From NCBI GenBank assembly GCA_020746835.1, contig JAGPNK010000004.1, positions 2,418,001 to 2,482,000 on the forward strand: 64,000 bases of DNA. Direction: 5' to 3'. Position 1 is the first letter of the stretch. Each line of letters starts with the position of its first letter. Origin of the DNA: Stachybotrys elegans. Its lineage: Eukaryota; Ascomycota; Sordariomycetes; Hypocreales; Stachybotryaceae. Below the pieces are notes generated by a model. That model was not told the DNA's origin and made no database searches. It saw only the letters and a program-made list of their open reading frames with translations. Positions 12,323 to 23,314 of this stretch are shown here, one piece after another. The position numbers and the translations under genes were made by a program.

Positions 12323-13303
12323 ACAGCCAGCAGCGCTTGGTGAGCCTCGACAAGACTCCTACAACCCAGGTCTGGGGGTCATTTGGGCCAGTGTCAACGT
12401 ATTCTGCAATATTACCTCGCTTTGCAAGGCCAAGCCCTCACGATGATTGGAGCAGCTTCTTGTGCAACTTTGGTGCAGTTGGCTTCGGGACTAAACATAC
12501 GCCTTAGGCCGAAGAACATCATCAAGGCCAGATTTTTCTCTCGGCACCGACGATGGTTCTGCAGGTGCATGGATTGTGCGTGGAGGAATATGCCCCCCAG
12601 CCAGAATGCTGCGCAAAACCCTTCGGTACCGAGCTGGAACTCCCCTTGTCCGTCCACTCAAGCATCGATATGCCTCTCTCGACATTGACTGGTAGTCGGT
12701 TATTTGAGCTTTAAGCTCACAGCCCTTCCTTTTCCAGGTTTCATGCCGAGGAAGTGAGTTCATAGACTTTGTTGCCGATCAATTCTTTCCGTCTACCTTC
12801 GCCTTGGCTGTACCCTTGCTAGAATAGTGTAAGGTGGGAAAATGACAGGCTGATTTACCCCCCCCCCCCCCCCCCCCCCCTAGTCGGTTGGTTGCTGGGT
12901 AGTTGTGCCGGGCTTGGAAAGTTGCGCCGGGATCGAGAGCTTGGTCCTTGCCCCTTCATTATTATTTATGGGTCAGCAGCAGGGATTATGGTGGTCAAGT
13001 GAGGTCTAAAATCTCATGGACATCCGGTCATTGGCTACAACAAACTAAGCGGCCCAAGGGGCAGACCGGGATGAGGTGCGGACCTGACAAGGGAAAAGCC
13101 AATAGTCGACGATTGAGTAGAAGGAACGTCCCGCGAGGCATCGGAACTTAATATTAAGCCTCTGGCTCGTGCCCTAAAAGCCGATGGGTTGCTCCGGCCG
13201 GAGCAGCTCATCTCGTCGCACACATTCCCCAAGGGTGCGCAGCTGCTCAGCTTCAAGTCTCCAAATTTCCTGCACGGCTGCCGCACAGCTATTGCCAAAC
13301 ACC
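12323..13303. other. Intergenic region with poly(C) tract
   Basis: About 1 kb without a supported gene. Its one notable element is the uninterrupted C homopolymer at 12858-12880. The right end is the promoter of the Zn2Cys6 gene. Confidence 0.5.
12858..12880 (+). repeat. (C)23 homopolymer
   Basis: Twenty-three consecutive cytosines flanked by ATTTA and TAGTCGG. It may be a true microsatellite or an assembly artefact, since long homopolymers are error-prone. Confidence 0.95.
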
Positions 13304-15483
13304 ATGTCTTGGAACTCGCCCCCTTTGAACATGGGCATCTTGTCGACAAATACGGCCGAGTCGTCAGAACCGCAGTCTCAAGCTACAGATGGCGTCGTGC
13401 TCACCGATAGTGAGCGTGCAAGATTGAGGGTCTGTGAGCTTTGCATTCGGTACGTGCCAGATAACCTCTTCATTTTCCACCCCAGCTAGGTTGGGAGACG
13501 AAACCGCCTCTAGGCAAAGGCTAACTGAAGGGCATAGCAAGAAGATCAGATGTAACACATTCTCATCGTCAAGAAAAAGCTTGCCTTTGTATTGACCAAT
13601 GGTCCAGGTGATATGCGGAGGCCCACGTGCTCCTCATGCGCTCAACGCGGAGAAACCTGTGCATACTCCCGGTCACGGCGCAAACCAGGCCCCCCTAAGT
13701 CCTCCGGGCGATCCAAAGCTGCATCAAGTACTCTGACCCGCGCCACACAGTCTCCAGGTAACAATACCCACACCTCTGCCCTTTGCGTTTTCATCAGTTA
13801 GAACCAAGCATGCCCAATGCGGTAGCTAACTTCACCGCAGCACGCCACGAGGGAATTCGGGGGGTCTCCGCGGAAGATCCAGCGACTCACTCAACAGCTG
13901 GCCCGGACTTGGCTACCGGGGTACCATATGTGCCTCAGAGTAGTAACCCCTATAGCTTGATCGATTGCGGGATCTCTGGAGAAGAGGAAGAGTATCTGTG
14001 AGTCCATTTGCATAACAGGGTGTAACGAAGATGAAAGACTCATGGTTAGCACATAGCTTGAACTCGTATTTTGAGACGCTTCACCGCGCGATGCCGCTTT
14101 TCCCAACACTTCAGCTCCCAAAGAACTTTGGGTCTTCTCCAGTGAAGGAGTCATTGAAGTTCACCATTGTCATACTCACAGCCAAACTTACCCAGTTCAG
14201 GTTTTCTTCCGGGCGTGTGTGCATAGATGACGAAATTGATCGTTTGCTCTCCCCGAGCAATTTGTTGTCAGAGACAACAAGAATGCCACCGAATCTGGAG
14301 CGTTGCCAAAAGGCCTGCATCCTCGCCTTCTACGAGTACCACCAGTTTCCGGGCCACATAGCGTGCATGAAGATTGATAAGTTGTGTCGGCTGGCCTATT
14401 GGATTGGTCTTGATCACTTGCGAGACCCGGAATCTACAGGCTCCGAGGCCGTCAACTTTCCCCAGATGGGCGAGATCGTGACTGACATAGAAGAATGGCG
14501 GCTGGTATGGTGGGCCATCTACCGCCTCGACTGTTACAACAGTGAATCATCCGGCATGCCATTCCAGATCAACGAGGCCGTCATCAGTACTGCTTTAGTG
14601 TCGGACCAGACCTTCAAGGCATTCCCCGACACACAGCAATCGAGCTCACCCATTCGCCTGCCAACTGATGGCCTAGATTTATGGAGGGTCATTTCAAGCA
14701 TTGACACGGCGTCCCCCATGGCTTCTGTGTACAATTTACATACGCTGAGCGTTACTGCCATACGGACGATATGCAGAGAGGGCCGAAGTCTCGCGGTTAC
14801 AAGGCGTCCTTTCGACCCTGAGGTCCTTCGGCGCCTTGAACGTAACCTTGCCACAATGCGCCTTGCTCTGCCGGCAAACTTTTCGAACCCGAAGCGTAAT
14901 GCGCTGTCGGGCGAGACTCGGGAGTTGCATCAGTTGAGGCTTGCGACATACCTGCATTTCCTCATGGCCCAGCTTCTACTGGGATATGTGAGCTGCATCT
15001 TTAGTGAACCTGGAGAGCCGTGGCGGTTGGCTTGGGAGCGACTGTTGGAGACGTGTCAGGATATTACACGGATGGCTCAGGGGTGGGATAGCTCCTACTG
15101 TATCTCGAGTGACCCTACCATCTCGTACATCATGTTTACCGCCGTAATATTCCTCGATCTGCAAAAGAAGTCGACAACGGCAACTCCTGAGCTTCGCGAC
15201 GACATCGAGCGCTGTCAAGCCGTGCTCAAGCTTCAGCTCGAGCACTTTTCCCAGGTTTGGACACTCCCGCGATTGATACTTTGTAAGACAGACCAAGAGC
15301 CCTGGCGTACTGAGTCACCGCGGATAATAACAGTTCTTAGTGTCGGTGCAGGGTCTTCTGGCATCCTTTCGTGGGCCGTTTCAACCCATTCATATTCGAG
15401 CCATACTTGTTCGCTGTCGGGCTCCCGTCCACCCCCACTGGCTTCAGTTTCTCTCCTGGGTAGAGAATGACCTCCAAGTGTGA
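13304..15483 (+). CDS. Zn2Cys6 transcription factor with fungal_trans (MHR) domain
   Basis: Nuclear DNA-binding regulator, 624 residues from exons 13304-13449, 13538-13551, 13608-13757, 13802-13997, 14057-15282 and 15341-15483. The binuclear zinc cluster is assembled across three exons: CELCIRKKIRC, DMRRPTC, SSCAQRGETC. This gives the exact Cys spacing 2-6-6-2-6. A basic PGPP linker follows, and the large fifth exon holds the middle homology region with the WRLVWWAIYRLDCYNS signature. Exon 2 is only 14 nt. The frame that reads through the last intron would end in a Ser-rich tail. Splicing 15283-15340 instead gives PVHPHWLQFLSWVENDLQV, which suits the family. Target genes unknown; the nearest metabolic genes are the BVMO at 20.6 kb and the P450/SDR group at 3-6 kb. 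Confidence 0.88.
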
Positions 15484-16377
15484 AGATAGCTTGGCGCTGT
15501 CAAGTAAACGTGGAGCTGATGTGGTGCTGTTCCTGGTGAGATGGCAGCATGCACACGGCTACCCTGGTGTAATGTAGCTATATAGGGAAGTAATCAATCT
15601 TGATATCACAGACTGTCTCTAGCCACGCAAGCCTTGCATAGACTATGGCGTCAACACATCCATAACGAGTATAGTCTTAGATGCGCTTACTGAGTCTGAA
15701 TCCGCCGGAACAAAGCTCCTTGAGCTGGGAAGTTCCTCCGGGATATGCAGGGTCCATAGGGCAACAGACCACCTCAGCCAACCAGGCTTTTCCTGACTGA
15801 CATGGATAAATTGCATGAAAGCACACATCACGACTTGTGAAAGAATCAGCTTACGATTCCTTGGAAAGGCTGTTCTCAAGTTAACATCTCCAAGTGAAGG
15901 ATTACATGGAAATTCTTTCCGACTTCTGCTACCATGGGTTCCAATGCACGAGTCAGACGTACACCTAGGACTCGATCCTCCGTATCATCTCACCTCAATC
16001 AAAGTTCAGTACCTGCTGTGGCTTTGAACATGGGATGCATTTAGCAACAGCTGGGAACTGCCATTACCATCGCCGCCTTTTGAAGATTGCCTTCGCCTTT
16101 GCAGTCCAGTTTCAAAACAGGACCCAGCCTCTGTTCGGCTATTATTTCATGTTTCGGTTGTGGAAAATCCTGTCATCATCAGGTATTGAAGAGCGTTAAT
16201 CTGGAATGCGATGTTCTGTTCCGCGTCGATCATGATTTAGTACTCGGTTCAGCCTCAGCCTTTTCGACCACCGCTTCGCATTTTGATATCTCATCCCAAG
16301 GATCTGAAAGTCCCTCTTTAAGGCCCAAAACAATCTTTAAGCGAGCTCGCCTGTCAGATTCTCCCCCTTCTATAGGC
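15484..16377. other. Intergenic, no gene recognised
   Basis: About 0.9 kb. A Ser-rich frame of 111 codons (16087-16422, +) lacks any domain and overlaps the 3' end of the minus-strand hypothetical gene. I do not support it as coding. Confidence 0.4.
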
Positions 16378-16856
16378 TCACCCAGCAATGTCAACAGTAC
16401 GGCTGCCACTCGGCCTAGATAGGACGGAAGGGTTATAAAGATTAGTTTGTACCTTAACCAATTCGTGGAGGATGCAATATTTACCGTTGAGCTTGTTTAT
16501 GCTGGATGGCTTCACAGCGCAATCGCGTACGGCTGCTTTAACTGCTAGGGTAACATTTGTAGTCATCGAGCTATGCTGCTGACGCAGGGCTTCGAACTGC
16601 ATGCTGCGACCCAGAAAGTCATACGTTAGTAAGAATTGATAGTAGTAGCCATTGGCTTGATGTATTAGTACCTATTGTGCGATATTGATTCCTTCACTTC
16701 TGCTATTGCTTTTCTCGTCTCGTTCGCCTCAATTCGCATAGCCTGAGCAAAGGCTACAGCTGGGTTGTTACTGCACAATTCGAGCTGATCAGCCAGCGCC
16801 CTAAGACTTTCCATCATGATGATGGGGTCAGGCTGGGTTTCGGGCTGTGGCGACAT
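16378..16856 (-). CDS. Small hypothetical protein, helical, two exons
   Basis: Not recognised by name. Exon 1 starts at 16856 (MSPQPETQPDP) and encodes a Glu/Ala/Arg-rich helix-forming segment up to ISHN. A 5' splice site AG|GTACTA, a branch-like TTACTAAC and a CGCAG acceptor remove an intron of about 60 nt. The second exon continues in frame with SMQFEALRQQHSSM and ends at 16378. The protein would be about 135 residues, soluble and probably coiled-coil. A further 38-nt stretch near 16430 has splice-like ends but is short for an intron and was left in. Small helical proteins of this type are frequent fungal orphans. Function unknown. Confidence 0.45.
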
Positions 16857-18089
16857 TTCGCTTGGTCAGGAATAGGCGAGATGGTTTTGGCTGCTTTGCA
16901 CTAGGTATTCTGTACTGTACAGTGCGCTATGTACGATGAATAAATTACGAATGGTGGGTTGTTTCATGGCGGATTGTTATATCTCGGATTTACCGGAAAT
17001 CACATGTCGATCTCGCAGTCCAACATAGTGGTTGTAGGATGTATTAGGTTCAGTCGTGGATGCAGCGATGGAATCTTAATCGCGGTAGGAGGCTAATGAG
17101 TGCTGATTGCGCCACTTATTCGCGCGTCAGTATTCGCAATTAAACTTAGCGAAAGAATGTGATGTATGTGGAGCAGCAAAATTCCACGCTGCACTCATAC
17201 TCCTCAATAATCTCGCTCGCTCAGCGACAGCGACAGAGAGCCCAGGTTAATGTTAGCCATTAGCAGGATTTTCTTCATGATTGAATAGGTGTCAGTCATG
17301 GAGGGTATGAGTCCATGGCGCTATACATTCTACCAAGCAGATAGAGTTACTATAGTGAGGGCAGAGAGGTTGTAATACAGTCGGAGGAGAGTCATGCAAC
17401 AGAACCAACACTACCACCACCGTTCTCCGCCACACACGTAACAGTAACAAGTAAGTCTTCGACCGAGAATGTAGAGGTGATGTAGCGATGGCCTAGAGCT
17501 TAAATTAAAGTTCATGTATCACAAGACGCGTCCATTTCACCATTCCCAAGGCAGACATGGTATGATGTGGGATGTGGGATTTCTCGTTCGTGTGCCCCAA
17601 TGGGATATAGACCAGTGACTTCGACGAGGCCCCCTCTGATGATAAAGACGATATCAGATCAATAGATAACAATTGGTTAGAAAATTCGATTGAGAAAAGC
17701 TTGTGGCTGCGGCGGATGTTAAAGTTTTCCAGCCACTGCAATTGCCTAGAAGATGCCGCCGTGGCGTCGGGCGCCTGAACATACGAGAAGCCTTCTGCGA
17801 TGTGGCTTCGACGAGTAATGCAGTCGGGCCTGACAACATACGATGAGGCATCGGCGAGTGATGCAGTCGGGCGAGACGGCTTGTTCCGGTGGGCTCGGTC
17901 GAGGCTGCTGTCGATGATGCGATATCAAGGTTTTCGATGACTGCAAAATGGCTTCCGGTGACTGATCTGCCGATGGCTTCCCCTCTGACGATAAAGCTCC
18001 CTTGTTTCATTTTCGATATCCTATAGATATCTCGCGTACTCGTCTAGAAGCCCCCAAGACATCAATTACATCAACATATTAACATAGTA
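16857..18089. other. Gene-poor stretch containing a dispersed repeat
   Basis: Holds repeat copy A (17573-17664) and, between about 17630 and 18000, short direct repeats. The 17-nt CTTTATCGTCAGAGGGG (minus strand) occurs near 17980-17996 and, with one change, near 17630-17646. A 13-nt block ATGCAGTCGGGC recurs 43 bp apart near 17818 and 17861. A minus-strand 118-codon frame spans this and is probably part of the repeat rather than a gene. Confidence 0.5.
17573..17664 (-). repeat. Dispersed repeat, copy A
   Basis: In minus orientation it matches copy B (57994-58087) over about 93 bp with 10 differences counted by hand, nearly all transitions. It shares with copy C the core GTCTATATCCCATTGGGGCA. 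The family is unclassified; no terminal inverted repeats or coding domain were recognised. Confidence 0.8.
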
Positions 18090-18257
18090 ATGCCTTCCAT
18101 TGTTACTGTTAGCTTGAGCCTGGCGGGCGCTGTCTACTTGTTCCTCGCAGCGCTACTGCGCTTAATGCAGGATCCCAAGGAGCTACCTATGCTCGAGATG
18201 TTGATACCGTTTGTCAGTCTGCTGTTGGGCTTGTTGAAGGGTATACCAAAGTTCTAA
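18090..18257 (+). CDS. Small hydrophobic membrane protein, 55 residues
   Basis: The open frame from ATG 18090 to TAA 18255-18257 is too short for most gene finders. The translation has a hydrophobic helix at about residues 4-24 (LSLAGAVYLFLAALL), a short charged loop QDPKELP, and a second hydrophobic helix at about 36-50 (LIPFVSLLLGLLKG), so it could form a two-helix hairpin in a membrane. No family was recognised. Evidence is limited to the clean amphipathic layout and absence of another gene here. It could still be chance or the first exon of a longer gene. Confidence 0.35.
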   Translation: MPSIVTVSLSLAGAVYLFLAALLRLMQDPKELPMLEMLIPFVSLLLGLLKGIPKF

Positions 18258-18815
18258 GTGGGGATGAGGTTAGTTAACCAAGTTGACTACCTTAGCTCCC
18301 TTACTTATGCTATGCATAGAGACAAGTATAACCTCCCAATATACACGCTTTGTATACCGGGGGCATGTATTTATGTTGTCAACTCAATGTTCCTGATATC
18401 TCAGGTACAGAAGCGCAAAATGATCTCCTTACAGCCCGTGGCAGCTACCGCAGCGGCAAACGTCATGAATGTTGGCGAAGTCGGGAATGCCATCATAGGA
18501 TCTGATCGTATGTTTGAAGATGGAAAGTCTAAGCTGAGTCGGCCTCCCCAATGAAAGCCTCTTTCGTTGCGTAGTTGGTGGCTGCATTAGGCCCTCCTGC
18601 ACAGTCGCGAGCTGGTCAGCCGGGGCCGTGTCGGCGTTGTCCGACCAAACGCAGATACTCTGTATTCGGTAGTCATTCTTGATTTGCCCTCAGCCGATCT
18701 TATCATCACTATCACAGAGATGCCATCCGATCGGTCCTAGGTATTACCGTTCCTCACTGTAAACCCACACAAGATTTACTATCCACGACACGTGCTATAA
18801 CATTGAATACAAAGT
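18258..18815. other. Intergenic, no gene recognised
   Basis: A 98-codon frame (18258-18554, +) follows the small membrane protein without a recognisable domain. It has one hydrophobic stretch and an Ala-rich segment. I do not support it as a separate gene. Confidence 0.3.
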
Positions 18816-19673
18816 ATGGATCTGGTCAACATTGACAATAGTGGACCCAACAACCAGTCTGGCCAATAGCTCCTGTCATACTCATCCTATTCATGAGGCC
18901 TTGTTACCGACACAGTTCCCGATGGCTATGTGGGCGCTATCCGGTTTCCTATGGCCTATGTCCTCTCGACCATGCGAATATTTGCCCAACGTAACGATGA
19001 AGACATCGAAATTGCCACCTAACTCCAGAATGGTTTCCGTATTTCTTGTGCCAGACGCAGCCAAGCGCCAATTGCTCCACGGCTAGATCCGGCCATATAC
19101 AGCGAAACCGGGCTCCAGCCCAGCTTCATTCAAACCCTAGAGATTCCTGAAAGTGAAGCCATCGTGTTGACCTTTAGTGCGCGTCCTCGGATCAACTATG
19201 GCGGACTCTGGAATTTGGCGATGTATGGCGATGATCAGGATCTAATTGAAAACCCGCTGGGTCGTTATTCCTTAGGCTCCGTGAACGAGCCGACACTTCC
19301 CGATGGAACACCGCTCATCGATCCAGAAGCTGGAGATCCTGCTTCAGGCCAGGGACATGGCACCACCTTCAAACTGGACAAGCAAGTACGTACTGAGCCG
19401 TCAGGCCAACAAATGGCCTTGCCGATATCGTGATATCCTTAAGGCTGACATGAACCAAGTTGGCTTCCAACTCAGCCAGGCGGTGGCCCTATTTCTGTTA
19501 CACGTAGGTTCTGCGGACTGGCTGTGCCGATGTAATAACTAACGGGTCGCGTTCTAGTCCGATGGTATGGTGCGGAAGACTACATGACACAGGAAGGGGG
19601 GTACATTTATCCCATGATCACGACTGTCGGGCAATTTTGGAATGATAACGTGCCCCAACGGCATTCAAATCAG
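18816..19673 (+). pseudogene. Decayed DUF1254/DUF1214-like gene
   Basis: In one frame the sequence gives DGYVGAIRFPM, then a stop (TAA at about 19000 in the context IAT*LQNGF), then IPESEAIVLTFSARPR and YGGLWNLAMYGDDQ, NPLGRYSLGSVNEPTLPDGT. After a likely intron it gives RWYGAEDYMT and IYPMITTVGQFW. The GLWNLxMY...NPLGRYSLG stretch resembles the DUF1214 end of DUF1254-type proteins. Two more stops lie in the poorly matched start region. The internal TAA could derive from CAA by a C-to-T change, as RIP would make. Only part of the family length is visible, so I read this as a remnant. A split, still-spliced gene is the alternative. Confidence 0.5.
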
Positions 19674-20572
19674 TGATTGGAAGAATTTTTCTCAATACAC
19701 ACCTTCACACTGAATACTAGCGATGAATATTCAGGGGGTGTTTGGTCTTGCTCCTGCCGAGAGAGCAAGGCCTTGCAACATTATTACATGAATGGAGTTA
19801 GTGTGTGCATTAGGGTTTTGTTTTTTGACTGGCACAATAAATGATCAATATCTATCACAGCCTTGACGATATGTTAGTGGCTAAGATGGCCGAAAGCCAG
19901 CTCCGTACTCAGCGTAGTTAGGCTTCTGATGAACCACAGCAATAGGATGATGAAACCCCATCTCCAATCAGCATCAAGCAGCATTAACTCATGACAGTAT
20001 GGCTAAAATGCGGCATGTTCGAAAATGGAATCTGGCAGCAACTCTCCGCGACTAGCTGGAGTTTCCCACTTGAGAGGAAGTGGGCTGTGATATGGAGTAT
20101 GGATTGTCCGAGCCCGGTGCTTATGCATGACTCCGTACAGATAGATGCATGAGCATTCTTATCTCCTATCCACCGAGATGCCGATCACAGAACAAACCAA
20201 TGGTCTTCATTCATTGACGATTGTTGACTATTGCGGCACTCGTCTGTCTGTAGTTAGTGGAATCATTTCTCCGCCGCACTAATCCTGCATGGCCATGAGG
20301 CTTGAGTCGCGGCCCATCGTATCAGAACCCTTGAACGGTGGGCTGACATTCTGCGGACAATCCGAAGAACCGACGTTTGAGCTGTTACGGAATAAGAAAG
20401 AGCGCCTACGTAATCAGTGTGTTTGGCAATATTTTTATGCATAACTAGTGGTCGAGGCTGGCTTACTTCTCGCGTATGAACCTCCCTCTTCCTCTTCAGT
20501 TGCCTTTACTCCAGAGACTGATGCGATTGTCGAAATAATCGAGGATAGGAATTCCACAGCCAATAGCTCAGA
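19674..20572. other. Intergenic, upstream of the BVMO gene
   Basis: About 0.9 kb with no supported gene. The frame at 20448-20852 overlaps the start of the monooxygenase gene out of frame and is a shadow. This stretch marks the left edge of the proposed biosynthetic cluster. Confidence 0.4.
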
Positions 20573-22914
20573 ATGTCGCCATCAGCAGATATGCCACCGA
20601 GCACGAATGGCCATGGTTCCAATGGGATCAATGGCACCAACGGCCATGACGCCAGGAGCCCGTACACCATCTCGGAGACGCTCCTCGGTTCGCGACGTCC
20701 TATCAAGGTCATCGTGGTTGGATTCGGCATGTCCGGCATTCACTTATCGTACATCCTCGGCAAGCAGCTCAAGAACACCAATATCACCCTGCAGTTTTAC
20801 GAGCGTAATCCGGAACTCGGTGGAACATGGTTCGAGAACAGGTGAAATTTGATCCCACTGCGTCACTGGGAAATAGACCATTGACACTTGGGTTGTAGAT
20901 ACCCCGGTTGTGCTTGCGATATTGTAGGGGGCCACCATTTCCTGAATTGCGCGCCAATATACTGACTGGGGACCACCACAGCCATCCGTGAACTATCAAT
21001 TCTCTTGGGCTCCTAGTATGGAGTGGTCGGGATAGTAAGTTTGAGGGGCGATAACATCGGAGCAACAGGCACTAATCACAGTCCTTCTCGCATAGTTACG
21101 CCTCCCATTCTGAGATCTTGGCATATCTCAAGAATGTTGTCGCAGAACACAATCTAGACAACTGTCTCAAGCTCAACCATAAGGTCACTGGTGCATTCTG
21201 GGAGGCGGACAACGGCCGCTGGAGGGTTAGAGTTGAGCCCAACGGTGACCCGGCCGCCGAGTTCGACGACTACGCCGAGATTGTCATAAATGCTACCGGC
21301 ATCCTCAAGTACGCCCCCTCTTCCCGCCTACAAACTCAGCATCTAATCCAATCCCAGCCATTGGAAGTGGCCTGATATTGCTGGTCTGGAGAAGTTCAAG
21401 AACAGGGTTCACACAGCCGCATGGGACGATTCGATTGTGCTCAAGGACAAGCGCGTAGGAGTCATTGGCAATGGAAGCAGTTCCGTGCAGGTAGTTTCCG
21501 CAATATGCGACGGTAGGATTCCATCTCTGGCCCACATCCAAGACACGTTCCTGAAGCTAATGACACAACTCACAGAGGTCGAGCACATTGAGACGTTTGT
21601 GCGGTCCTCTATGTGGGTGACTCCGCCGTGGGCTTTTCAGCACGCCGAAAACAACACCGATATGAAGTGTGCGTCAAACTCATCCAACCGATGTTGGAAA
21701 TACTAAGTGTATTACAGACAGTGAAGAGCAGAAGAAATTCTTCCGTGAAAACCCAGACGAATACTTGGCTTATAGAAAGCGAGTTGAGAGAGAGATGAAC
21801 CCCAACTTTGACACTGTAAGCAAAGTTTCATACCTCCTGAAACCGCTTCTTTGCTAATCAATCCTAGTGTATCACTGGCACAGAGATTCAAGTCGCTCGG
21901 CAAGAGGTATGAGAATGCATCATTCACCATTTACTATGATCAATGCCTGACTTCTTACCAGTACGCAAGCAAGGCCATGCATGCTGCTCTGCAAAAGAAG
22001 CCCGAGCTCATCGAGAAGCTGATTCCCACAACATACGGTATTGGCTGCAGGGTTTGTCTCTACTTTGCTGTAGTCGATGTTTTGTTGCTAAATCGTGGAG
22101 ACAGAGGCCGGTCCCTGATAACGGCTACCTCAAGGCGATCACGAGCGACAAGTGCGATGTCATCTTCACTCCAATCTCTGAAATCACAGAGGAGGGAATC
22201 ATTACAGAAGATAGCGTTGAGCACAAGTTTGACGTCCTCGTGTGCGGCACTGGATTCGATGCCACGTACAAGCCGAGATTTCCCGTTGTCGGCCAGAATG
22301 GGCTTGACATGAGGGAGGCGTTCTCCGAGCTACCTGACTGCTACCTGAGCACGATGGTCCCCGAGTTCCCCAACTATATGAGTAAGCCAACTGATAAAGG
22401 TCGCTACAACACTGCCATTGGCGTACTGATATATTGGCAGTGATTCTGGGTCCTTACGCTCCGCATGGTCACGGCTCAGTAGTGCCGTTTATCGAGGCAG
22501 CCACCAGGAACATCGCCATGGTCCTGGAAAAGTTCCAGACCCAGAACATCAAATCGCTCGCCCCGAAGAAGGAGGCTGCAGATGACTGGAAGGAGCATCG
22601 GCAGGAGTTCATGAAGCGGACTATCTGGAGTGCGCCCTGCAGAACGTGGTTCAAGCTGGGGCCGAAGGGCGACGATGTCATGATGTGGCCTGGCAGTCGT
22701 CTTCATTCGTTCCACGCAATGCTGAACCCGCGTTGGGAGGTAAGGATTATTTATTGTTCTTCTCAGCCCACCGGGGTATCCGCTAATGTCTGGTTAGGAT
22801 TATAATTGGGAATATTTGGGACGCAACAGATTCAGCTACTTTGGCAATGGGTTCACCGTCATGGACCGTGAGGAGGAGAGCCTTGACAAGGCGTGGTACA
22901 TTGCAGGAATTTGA
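20573..22914 (+). CDS. FAD/NADPH-dependent Baeyer-Villiger-type monooxygenase
   Basis: Class B flavoprotein monooxygenase that would insert oxygen next to a carbonyl using FAD and NADPH. The N-terminus is a Gly/Asn-rich leader, followed by the FAD-binding GFGMSG, ERNPELGGTWFENRYPG, the middle segment INATGILNHWKWPDI (after splicing 21310-21360), the NADPH-site GNGSSSVQ, and the late ATG-type motif CGTGFD. The C-terminal part runs through RTWFKLGPKGDDVMMWPGS to KAWYIAGI* at 22914. About ten exons join in frame, all with GT..AG borders, and no stop remains, so the gene appears functional. It sits 400 bp tail-to-tail from the prenyltransferase gene and is the leftmost gene I assign to the cluster. 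A role on an aryl aldehyde or ketone intermediate is inferred. Confidence 0.87.
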
Positions 22915-23314
22915 TCATACCTGATGGATTTTACGAGCAGTTGGCGGTTTAGTTCTGTTGTCTCAACATAATCTTTTATATTGTTATGCCCTGGATCGAC
23001 CGCTTCATACACGATTTCCCTCCCGTCTTTCCGTTCATGAATACATAGAGAGCTTGACACGTTCTTTCGATGCAAGAGCCATTGGCCGAGACGCCAATGG
23101 AGTCTTACAAGGGGGAGAAGGAGGGAAACAACGTAGAACAGCAAGATTTTGAACAGGCTAGCCTCTAACTTCAAATATCGTGACGTACTGCCAAGCATAT
23201 TTGCATTTTCGTCAACATGATTCCAAAAATACCGCCATGAAGAAAAGACAGATGTTCTTATTCGGGAACTATGGATCATTGCTTTAGACTATTCGACTAC
23301 TATACGCATCAAAG
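22915..23314. other. Convergent 3' flanks, BVMO and prenyltransferase
   Basis: Four hundred bp between two converging genes. The open frames on either strand have no domain and probably lie in 3' untranslated regions. Confidence 0.5.

Noticed and set aside
15283..15470. Ser-rich C-terminal tail of the 13.3-kb regulator read straight through
   Set aside because: A good 58-nt intron (15283-15340) gives instead a C-terminus typical of the family, ending at 15483.
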